Part shown: positions 57,688 to 64,000 of the stretch, one piece after another
Layout: each line of letters begins with the position of its first letter
How positions within the stretch are numbered: the first letter of the stretch is position 1
Source of the DNA: a virus
Length of the DNA stretch: 64,000 nucleotides
Strand: one strand, 5' to 3'
Virus record (IMG/VR): IMGVR_UViG_3300014050_000017
Location: 16,134 to 80,133 of that record
Position numbers and translations under genes: made by a program
Notes under the pieces: model-generated
What the model was told of the DNA's origin: nothing
Database searches by the model: none
What the model saw: the letters and a program-made list of their open reading frames with translations, nothing else

Positions 57688-58101
57688 CTATATCAACGAA
57701 ATCGGTGGTATCACTGTTTGTACCACTGTCGTGTAGTTAGTGACTGCTCCGACTGGAAAATAAATTCCAGTTTTTAACAGCGCATCGTTAAGAAGTAGTT
57801 GTCCTACTCCACCATCACCAGCAGGTCCTTGAGCACCTGTTGGGCCGCGTTCTCCTGTTGGTCCAGCGACTCCGTTTACACCAGCAGGTCCAGTAGCACC
57901 ATTAGCACCAGCTGCACCAGCAGGTCCAGTTGGGCCTTGAATACCAGATGCATATACTAACGCATTCCAGTTCTGTGTACCATTACCAACCTTGAACTTT
58001 CCAGTATCAAGCTCAAGACCTAGTTCACCTTCCGCAAGCAGAGGGTTTGCTGATGACCATTGCGCCGCGGTTCCGCGACGTAACTGTACTTTAATTGCCA
58101 T
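57688..58101 (-). CDS. Short collagen-like fibre protein, 137 aa
   Basis: The N-terminal domain [20 protein letters not shown] followed by [17 protein letters not shown] is a well-known virion-binding head of phage fibres. About 14 Gly-X-Y triplets ([13 protein letters not shown] and on) form a collagen-like triple helix, and a short C-terminal cap ([14 protein letters not shown]) ends it. It may share its partner with the long fibre that follows. Confidence 0.72.
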   Translation of the reverse strand: MAIKVQLRRGTAAQWSSANPLLAEGELGLELDTGKFKVGNGTQNWNALVYASGIQGPTGPAGAAGANGATGPAGVNGVAGPTGERGPTGAQGPAGDGGVGQLLLNDALLKTGIYFPVGAVTNYTTVVQTVIPPISLI

Positions 58102-60605
58102 TACTGAATGACTCCTCCGCTGTCAATGACGTCAACCCCACCGTAATTACTTGTCGGACTGCCAGCATCTACGTTCAATAGTGTAGTGCCTGTAGGACCT
58201 GTTGGACCTAGTAAACCTTGGCTTCCTGTAGGACCTGTAACTCCTTGAGGACCTGTTGCACCAGTAGGCCCTTGATTACCTTGAGGACCAATTACACCTT
58301 GTGGACCTGTTGGTCCAATAGCTGCCGCAACAATAACTAACCAGTTTGTTGGGTCATCTACAGGGGTAACTCCTGCGGTAGAAACGCTATTTCTACGAAC
58401 ATAAGTACCTTTAAGAGTAGAAGTGTCGTAGAAAACAGCTTGTCCAGGTGAGTAGCTAAGTCCTGCTTGCCATGTACCAATTAATGTAAATGGCTGTGGA
58501 CCAGTTGGACCTGTAGAACCTGTAGGTCCAGTTATTGAAAGACCTTGAGCACCAGTTGGTCCAGTTGGTCCCAGAGGACCTACAGCACCTGTTGGTCCTT
58601 GAATAGCACCAGAGTTAGTCCACTGAGTACCAGTCCAAATAAATAGATTTCCAGATACTAAATATGGGTCTCCAACATTTGGTGTTGGAACTGCTGCAAT
58701 TAAATCTTGGAAAGTATTAAATGAATTTATGATATTTAGGCCACGGCCTTGAGGACCTGTTGGTCCTTGAATACCTTGTGGTCCTGTTGGACCAAGATTA
58801 CCTTGTGGACCTGTTGGACCAGGAACGGTTGATACAGGACCTGTAGAACCTGTTGGACCAATAGGACCAACAACACCTTGAATACCTTGTAAACCTTGGC
58901 TACCTTGCGGACCAGTTGCTCCAACTAAACCTTGTGGACCTTGTGGTCCAGTTGCACCCGTAGGTCCTTGGATTGCACCAGCACTAGCCCATGCAGAACC
59001 AGCCCATACAAATAGAACACCATTAACAAGATAACCATCACCAGTTGCTCCAACTGGACGGGCTGCTTGTAGTTCTGCTAATGAGTTGTAAGAACCAAGA
59101 ACATAGATAGAAGCACCAGCAGGACCAATAGCACCTGTTGCACCAGTTGCACCAGTAGGACCTTGTGAACCAGCTGCACCAGGAGTACCTGCTGCACCTT
59201 GAATACCTTGTGGGCCTTGTGGACCAGTAGGTCCTTGTACACCAGGAGCACCAGCAATACCTTGATTACCCTGTGGTCCAGTTGCACCTACAGGTCCTTG
59301 TGGGCCAGTGGCACCAGCAGGTCCTGTAGGACCAGGGACCGTTGACGGAGCACCAGTAGAACCAGTAGGACCAGTTGCTCCCGTTGGACCAACAGCACCA
59401 ACAGAACCTGTTGCACCAGTTGGTCCTGTTGGACCAGGTGTAGTTGATACAGGTCCCTGTGCACCTGTAGGACCTGTAGGTCCTTGTGCACCTGTAAAGC
59501 CAGGCTCACCAGCAATAGTAAATGACCAAGTGCTGAAGATTTCTCCACCAGCAGCACCTTGGAAAATAAATACATCTAAAGTTATCTGTGCGCCATTTAC
59601 CGTTCTAACAGTTCCATCTAAGAAGACGTTGTTGTTTGCTACAGCTCTAACAACAGAGTTAACAATAAATGGGTGGTCAGCAACGCTAAGAGTAAATGTC
59701 TTTAAACCAGTCGCTAAGCTGACTGGGGTAGAAGACGTGATTCCAGCAAAACCTTGACCACGTGCACCAGTAGCACCAGTAGCACCAGTTGGACCAGTAG
59801 CACCTGTAGCACCTTGTAAACCAGAGAAACCACGTTCACCTTGTGGACCAGTGTCACCTTTAGGACCAGCTAAACCAGTAGGACCAGTAGGTCCTGTTGG
59901 ACCTGTGTCACCTTGCGGACCCTGATTTCCAAGAAAACCTTGAGCACCACGAGGACCTGTAGGACCAGTTGGACCCGCCGCTCCGCTTGGTCCTGTTGGG
60001 CCTTCTAGGTTACCAACGTTCTTCCAATCAGAAGTTACGGTGTCCCAAATAATTAAATTGCCATTAGCAAGTAACCAAGCATCTCCTGCAGCACCTGTTG
60101 GATGTGCAAGTTGAAGAGCAGCAAGTGTTGGATATTCACCAAGAATATTTAAACCTTGACCAGGAGCACCTGTAGGACCAGTAGCACCTGCAAGACCAGA
60201 TACGCCTCGGGCACCAGTTGGGCCTTGAGGTCCTGCAGCGCCTTGGTTTCCTTGAGGACCAGTAGCACCTGTTCGTCCTGTAGGACCAGTTGCTCCAGTC
60301 GCTCCTGTTGGTAAAGTTAGAGTGTCATATACCCAAGCATTATTACTACGACGATATAAACGTAGCTGTGTTGCATTTCCATTTACACGAACAAACGCCC
60401 AGTTAGTTGGGACTGGGTTTGGGTATGCTGTTTGTAGGTCAGCAAGTGTGTCATAAACACCAAGATAACGAGAGTAATCTCCCTGAGGACCTGTAGGTCC
60501 AGTTGCACCTGTTGGACCTGTTGGGCCGTTTAATGGACCAGAAGGCCCAGTAGGTGTGGGATACCAATTACCGCTATCGGGTGGAACTATAATAATATCT
60601 GGCAT
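58101..60605 (-). CDS. Long collagen-like tail fibre, 834 aa
   Basis: Gly-Pro-Thr-Gly triplets make up most of the chain. They are interrupted by four copies of a short domain with the pattern LGxYxxLAxLQxAxP ... W (near residues 42-98, 148-201, 502-545 and 622-668), by a beta domain near 285-368, and by a CBM5/12-like segment [15 protein letters not shown] near 705. The four copies are the same fold used as knobs along the fibre. It should bind cell-surface sugars. Collagen-like repeats are common in phage fibres and are thermally stable when Pro-rich. Confidence 0.75.
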   Translation of the reverse strand: MPDIIIVPPDSGNWYPTPTGPSGPLNGPTGPTGATGPTGPQGDYSRYLGVYDTLADLQTAYPNPVPTNWAFVRVNGNATQLRLYRRSNNAWVYDTLTLPTGATGATGPTGRTGATGPQGNQGAAGPQGPTGARGVSGLAGATGPTGAPGQGLNILGEYPTLAALQLAHPTGAAGDAWLLANGNLIIWDTVTSDWKNVGNLEGPTGPSGAAGPTGPTGPRGAQGFLGNQGPQGDTGPTGPTGPTGLAGPKGDTGPQGERGFSGLQGATGATGPTGATGATGARGQGFAGITSSTPVSLATGLKTFTLSVADHPFIVNSVVRAVANNNVFLDGTVRTVNGAQITLDVFIFQGAAGGEIFSTWSFTIAGEPGFTGAQGPTGPTGAQGPVSTTPGPTGPTGATGSVGAVGPTGATGPTGSTGAPSTVPGPTGPAGATGPQGPVGATGPQGNQGIAGAPGVQGPTGPQGPQGIQGAAGTPGAAGSQGPTGATGATGAIGPAGASIYVLGSYNSLAELQAARPVGATGDGYLVNGVLFVWAGSAWASAGAIQGPTGATGPQGPQGLVGATGPQGSQGLQGIQGVVGPIGPTGSTGPVSTVPGPTGPQGNLGPTGPQGIQGPTGPQGRGLNIINSFNTFQDLIAAVPTPNVGDPYLVSGNLFIWTGTQWTNSGAIQGPTGAVGPLGPTGPTGAQGLSITGPTGSTGPTGPQPFTLIGTWQAGLSYSPGQAVFYDTSTLKGTYVRRNSVSTAGVTPVDDPTNWLVIVAAAIGPTGPQGVIGPQGNQGPTGATGPQGVTGPTGSQGLLGPTGPTGTTLLNVDAGSPTSNYGGVDVIDSGGVIQ

Positions 60606-60606
60606 A

Positions 60607-61668
60607 TCACTCCACCGTTGTTACTTGCTGAGTCACGAAAGTCTGTCCCCTTAGGAAAGTTCTTTGGAAAGTATCGTCCACAGTTGATGTGGCCTGTAGG
60701 TCCCAAAATCCTCTAACTGGTAGATAGCGAGTTTCCTGTTGTGGTAGCGATATTCTGATACGTCCAGTAGGGGCGTCAACAATTGTAACATCGAAGGCCG
60801 CCCATCTAGTAGGTGAATTTGGATAGGTTCTAATCTCTGCAGAAAACTCTAATCCTGTTACAGAAGAGCCAAGAATAAACTCTTGAGAGTAGCTATCTCC
60901 CTGGTTCATAACTAAGTCATATACCTGAATGGTAGATGGGAAGGTCTGGCGACCAATCATGTCATTCTGTATATACACGCGTTCTGGCTTACGTCCATCG
61001 TCAAACTCTTGTGGCATGTAGATAGGTACAAGCTTATTGGTGCGCTTAGATGCTCTACGTAGATTACCAACTTGAATGCGCCAAAGACCAATGTTTAGTT
61101 GTGCACATAGTTCACGATACTGCTGTTGGCGTTGAGCAATCATGCCTGTTAACTGTGCATAGCGCTCGCTACGTGGAATTACTACTCCGTCTGGAGCAGT
61201 GATGTTAATATCAAATGCGGCATCTGTAGCCAATACCCATAGAGCTTCAATAGTTGCCAAGATAGCTATTGGGTACTCTTCTACAGCTGGAAGGGTTGCT
61301 AGAGTAACTCTGCTTCCATATGCATCTGTTCTTTCATAAGTATGCTGTTCAATAGCTGTGTTAATAAAGCGTGTGATATCAGCATCTGAAAAATAACGAT
61401 AAGCAGTGCCATTTACAGTAAGCACTTCACCAGCAGATACTGGGTTTAAAAATCTAATAATTCCAGTATCAACCTCTAGCTTATAGCCAGTAGGGGCTGG
61501 AACAAATGTTTGAGAAACTCTTACTAAAAGAGTGAAAGGGTCTACAGGTTTATTATTTAGGTAGTAGGCAGTAGTAGTTCCATCGCTTGTTGCGACGAAC
61601 TGAAACTCCTTTGGCTGGTCACCCAACTCAAGACGAGTTCTAGAGATTAGGTCCGATAAGAGGGCCAC
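60607..61668 (-). CDS. Head-tail adaptor-like protein with BppU-like C-terminus
   Basis: 353 residues. The first 240 are helical with an ordered start ([20 protein letters not shown]), [19 protein letters not shown] and a long helical part near 170-200, of the type seen in phage neck adaptors. The last 100 residues ([20 protein letters not shown] ... [12 protein letters not shown]) look like the BppU/beta-fibre domain of lactococcal-type baseplates. The fusion of a connector to a fibre domain is odd. It lies between the capsid and collagen-fibre genes. Confidence 0.5.
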   Translation of the reverse strand: MALLSDLISRTRLELGDQPKEFQFVATSDGTTTAYYLNNKPVDPFTLLVRVSQTFVPAPTGYKLEVDTGIIRFLNPVSAGEVLTVNGTAYRYFSDADITRFINTAIEQHTYERTDAYGSRVTLATLPAVEEYPIAILATIEALWVLATDAAFDINITAPDGVVIPRSERYAQLTGMIAQRQQQYRELCAQLNIGLWRIQVGNLRRASKRTNKLVPIYMPQEFDDGRKPERVYIQNDMIGRQTFPSTIQVYDLVMNQGDSYSQEFILGSSVTGLEFSAEIRTYPNSPTRWAAFDVTIVDAPTGRIRISLPQQETRYLPVRGFWDLQATSTVDDTFQRTFLRGQTFVTQQVTTVE

Positions 61669-61697
61669 TCAACTACTCCTAACGATAGTAACGAAAA

Positions 61698-61722
61698 AGC
61701 GGGCAACATAAGTGTGCCCGCT
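61698..61722 (-). terminator. Rho-independent terminator
   Basis: An 8-bp stem (AGCGGGCA / TGCCCGCT) with a nine-base loop is followed on the minus strand by TTTTT. It ends the capsid unit after the 61740-62105 gene. Confidence 0.88.
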
Positions 61723-61739
61723 GATTCGCCCATTAAATG

Positions 61740-62105
61740 CTAGATAACTCCAGCGAGGTAGCCCTTTTCCTGTAGGTGTTGAGCTACGTGTTTGGACACT
61801 TTGTACTTCTGTCCAGCTTTGAAGCTATAGAAGTTACCAACTCCAAGTGTCATGTTTTCAATGTCTTCAACGACACGGATGACAACTGAGTCTTCTTCTT
61901 TTCCTGCTACTACTGTTACCTCGTCAGCAATCACCGTTGCTCTGTTAGGGATAGTAGCGTCTACAACTTCATCAAGTTTAATCTGGGCTTCAGCGGACGC
62001 CATAGACATCTCAGCAGCACGTGCTTGAAGAGCTTCCTGGTTTTCAGCAATCTGCTTCTCACGAGAGCGGCCTGTAACATCCTGTGGCTTTACTTGTCTT
62101 GCCAT
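61740..62105 (-). CDS. Hypothetical capsid-neighbour protein, 121 aa
   Basis: A helical N-terminus (REKQIAENQEALQARAAEMS) leads to a beta part with IADEVTVVAGKEEDSVVIRV and a final GNFYSFKAGQKYKVSKHVAQ. Similar short proteins follow the major capsid protein in other actinophages. Its role could be capsid decoration or completion. AGGAG precedes ATG 62105. Confidence 0.6.
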   Translation of the reverse strand: MARQVKPQDVTGRSREKQIAENQEALQARAAEMSMASAEAQIKLDEVVDATIPNRATVIADEVTVVAGKEEDSVVIRVVEDIENMTLGVGNFYSFKAGQKYKVSKHVAQHLQEKGYLAGVI

Positions 62106-62136
62106 GTGTATTCTCCTAATTAGTATCTGTTATAAG

Positions 62137-62159
62137 TGGGCAGTTTTTAGACGTGCCCA
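62137..62159 (-). promoter_or_regulatory. Hairpin after the capsid gene
   Basis: TGGGCA and TGCCCA (6 bp) enclose an 11-base loop 11 bases after the capsid stop. The minus transcript lacks a T-run after it, so it may be a weak attenuator or an mRNA-stabilising end rather than a full terminator. Confidence 0.4.
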
Positions 62160-62169
62160 GGTCTGAGGA

Positions 62170-63240
62170 TTAGTTGGTTTCTGCAATAACAACAGACTGG
62201 TCAGTAATAAGACCAAGACCGAAGATTGAGTACCAAGCAAGTGCATGCTCACGACCGAAGTCGAGGATACCACCGTCACGAAGTTCGACTGGTAGTGAGA
62301 TAGCGTGACCGAATGCGTTATCTCCAATGAAGATAGCATCGTAGCGGTCAGACTGTCCGTTACCTGTGAACTGTGCAGGGGTGATGTAACCTCCACCAGG
62401 TGTAACAGTTGGGTTAGCAACTGCGCTGTCAGCGGTGTAGTTAGTACCAGCACCACCAGCAACCTTACGTACCTGTGTGGTCTCGATGAATACGCAGTCG
62501 TACAAACGACCAACTTCACCAAGCATGAAGTTACCAGGAGCAGCGTACTTGGTTACTTCGATAAACTCTGGGTTATCACGAAGCTGACGGCTCTGGTGTG
62601 GGTGGATGAACGCAACATAAGTTTCGCCCAACCGTGGGATGTTCTTGGTTGCAAGTGTCTCAACGACGTCCTTGACAGTGTGAGGTGTCAAGTAGTAGCC
62701 ACCAGTCATAGAAGCACGTGATGTGCCCTTTGTACCGTATGCGTACCAGTTGTTGACTGCTGAGAGGTTAGTGCGGTCTTCACCGTAAAGGGTTGAAGTC
62801 GCTGCATAGAGTGTGTCGCGTGATAGCTGGTCAAGATAGATAGCCATGTTACGACCGAGAAGACGTGAGGCTGATGCCATGACGTCATCGAATGATGCAT
62901 TGAGCAAGAGCTCTGATACAGCAAGAGCATAACCATGCTCTGTTACTGTGATTGAGAACTGCTGTGCAGTTAATGCGTTGGTCTGCATACGAACACCTTC
63001 GACAAGTGCATTAGCAAAGCCGAGGTTGTTGTAACGCAGGAAGTTAATCTGTAGACCAGGTGCAACACCAAGTTCAGTCTTCTTGACTGCAAACTGCTCA
63101 AAGCGAAGGATAGGCATTGCCTGGAACAAGATTTCCTTGGACCAGATAACCTGAATCGCCTGAGTAAGCTGGGTGTTAGTACCTGAGTATGCTGTTGGGG
63201 CTGCGGCTAGATTGCCAGTACCCGTAATACCAGATGCCAT
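62170..63240 (-). CDS. Major capsid protein (N4-gp56-like, HK97 fold)
   Basis: 356 residues. The family layout is clear: LTQAIQVIWSKEILFQAMPI, RFEQFAVKKTELG, INFLRYNNLGFANALVEGVR, VTEHGYALAVSELLLNASFD and YLDQLSRDTLYAAT, then HPHQSRQLRDNPEFIEVTKY. It forms the head shell. AAGGAG lies upstream of ATG 63240. The scaffold gene precedes it, as expected. Confidence 0.9.
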   Translation of the reverse strand: MASGITGTGNLAAAPTAYSGTNTQLTQAIQVIWSKEILFQAMPILRFEQFAVKKTELGVAPGLQINFLRYNNLGFANALVEGVRMQTNALTAQQFSITVTEHGYALAVSELLLNASFDDVMASASRLLGRNMAIYLDQLSRDTLYAATSTLYGEDRTNLSAVNNWYAYGTKGTSRASMTGGYYLTPHTVKDVVETLATKNIPRLGETYVAFIHPHQSRQLRDNPEFIEVTKYAAPGNFMLGEVGRLYDCVFIETTQVRKVAGGAGTNYTADSAVANPTVTPGGGYITPAQFTGNGQSDRYDAIFIGDNAFGHAISLPVELRDGGILDFGREHALAWYSIFGLGLITDQSVVIAETN

Positions 63241-63283
63241 AGTAGCTTGTTACTCCTTAGTAGGTTGGATTTGGATTGTGGGT

Positions 63284-64000
63284 TTACCCGAACAAACCGC
63301 GAGCCTTACCACGGGCAGTTGCGCCCAAGATACGCTCTCTGTATTTTGCATAATCATTCATCGACATTGACTGAATATCTTCAGCCGTTAACGAGCGTGA
63401 GTCCGTATTGATATCCATTGGTTCGAGCGGGGGCGTGGTAACCCTGGTCCCCGTCATTTCTTTGCGGGCATTTTGCATTGCAAACTGCGCCGACTCTAGA
63501 ATCTTGTTAGAACGCTCTTTCAAGCTCTCAACACTTGCGTCTACTTCTTCGCGGGTATTGCCGCTAATCAGGTCGACAAGTTCTGGGATAATGTTGTCGC
63601 GTTCTTGTTCTACTCGTTGTTGACGGTAGTTCTGGAGGTCAGCAAAAGTTCTTTCGCGTTCCAGAAGAGCAAAGGCACGTTCACGCTCTTGGCGCTCACG
63701 CTCCAACTGCTCCTGCCACTCTGTTTCCTTAGCCTTAAGCAAAGAGCGAACATCCATATCGTTCTCAAGAGCTTCTTGCTGAGCTTTAGCTTTCGCCTCT
63801 TCTTCAGCCGCACGTGCTGCAAGTTCTGCTTCACGTTCTCTCTTGATAGTATCGAGTTCATCCTTCAGCTTATCAATCTGAGGATAGAGTTTTTCCTTCT
63901 CCTGGCTACGTACACGTGCCAGGTCATCTTCCGTATAAAACTTGGAAGTTGCCTTAGTAGTAGGTGCGTCAGCGACAACAGAGTTGCCTGACGACTCAGC
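63284..64000 (-). CDS. Scaffold-like capsid assembly protein (partial, runs off the edge)
   Basis: The frame is open from the right edge to its stop at 63284, giving 239 visible residues, so an ATG at 63757 is only internal. Most of the chain is a strongly charged coiled coil (DELDTIKREREAELAARAAE, ERERQERERAFALLERER), with a more flexible C-terminus. Scaffolds of this kind lie just before the major capsid gene and are lost from the mature head. The N-terminus is missing here. Confidence 0.75.
   Translation of the reverse strand, partial: AESSGNSVVADAPTTKATSKFYTEDDLARVRSQEKEKLYPQIDKLKDELDTIKREREAELAARAAEEEAKAKAQQEALENDMDVRSLLKAKETEWQEQLERERQERERAFALLERERTFADLQNYRQQRVEQERDNIIPELVDLISGNTREEVDASVESLKERSNKILESAQFAMQNARKEMTGTRVTTPPLEPMDINTDSRSLTAEDIQSMSMNDYAKYRERILGATARGKARGLFG

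Noticed and set aside
59308-59757. 149-residue Pro/Val/Gly-rich frame on the + strand.
   Set aside because: It is the reverse reading of the collagen-repeat DNA (Gly-Pro-Thr codons give Pro/Val/Gly on the other strand) and is not a gene.
58120-60560. Repetitive DNA that could be taken for a CRISPR or tandem-repeat array.
   Set aside because: Units are 9-18 bases, in frame and codon-varied, encoding GPTG triplets; there are no constant repeats with unique spacers of similar length.

Overview
The window is a 64 kb piece of the genome of a large tailed phage with a contractile tail (myovirus type). Visible virion parts are a tail sheath, a gp19-like tube, gp25-, gpJ- and gpI-like baseplate proteins, an OB-fold spike and hub, and an N4-gp56-like capsid protein. 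An actinobacterial host is inferred from a WhiB-family regulator, a pyrimidine-dimer glycosylase of the kind common in actinobacteria, and a TATACT -10 box lying six bases before a start codon (leaderless style). The base composition looks moderate to AT-leaning by eye, unlike most cultured streptomycete or mycobacterial phages, so a low-GC environmental actinobacterium is possible. That host guess is inference. No integrase, terminase, portal or free endolysin is seen here.

Layout. Positions 1-1622 (+ strand) hold closely packed small genes, many with Cys-x2-Cys zinc-ribbon patterns, plus a DNA-repair glycosylase. They converge at 1623-1763, through a strong two-way terminator, on a minus-strand array that fills the rest of the window. 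Reading that array in coordinate order (opposite to transcription): 1764-11.9 kb holds a B12-dependent ribonucleotide reductase, a cluster of tRNA-guanine-transglycosylase-like, HAD-like and nucleotidyltransferase genes, many hypothetical proteins and a metallophosphoesterase. 12-13.4 kb holds Hsp20 between terminators, then a SpoVS-like protein. 13.4-31.2 kb is the DNA-metabolism block: HNH protein, RuvC-like resolvase, Cas4/RecB-like nuclease, WhiB, a second PD-(D/E)XK resolvase, RecA, DNA polymerase I, a possible ssDNA-binding protein, MerR and ribbon-helix-helix regulators, three tRNAs (Asn, Gly, Gln) around a structured spacer, SNF2 helicase, dNMP kinase, primase, DnaB-type helicase, DnaC-like loader and an initiator-like winged-helix protein. 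31.2-64 kb is the virion block.

The virion block is transcribed from the right: scaffold (running off the edge), major capsid protein, adaptor-like protein, then a roughly 12 kb adhesin module (two collagen-like fibres, an 1098-residue and a 1222-residue structural protein), a glycosyltransferase, a set of tiny lysine-rich proteins, neck/terminator proteins, sheath, tube, tail chaperone, tape measure with a lysozyme-like domain, hub, spike and baseplate. The chaperone gene appears to be continued by a +1 programmed frameshift at TTT-C into a second frame that ends on the tape-measure start codon.

The replication genes form a coherent machine: initiator and loader bring DnaB and primase, PolA copies with an intact 3'-5' exonuclease, RecA and two resolvases recombine, and the reductase and dNMP kinase supply precursors. 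Most genes overlap by a few bases (TAATG, TGATG, TAGTG), pointing to translational coupling in long operons broken by rho-independent terminators at about 11.99, 12.72, 21.27, 46.52, 49.27 and 61.71 kb. The points most worth checking are the tail frameshift, the structured spacer between tRNAs, the Leu at the Phe762 site of PolA, the beta-repeat domain shared among virion proteins, and the transglycosylase/HAD/nucleotidyltransferase cluster.
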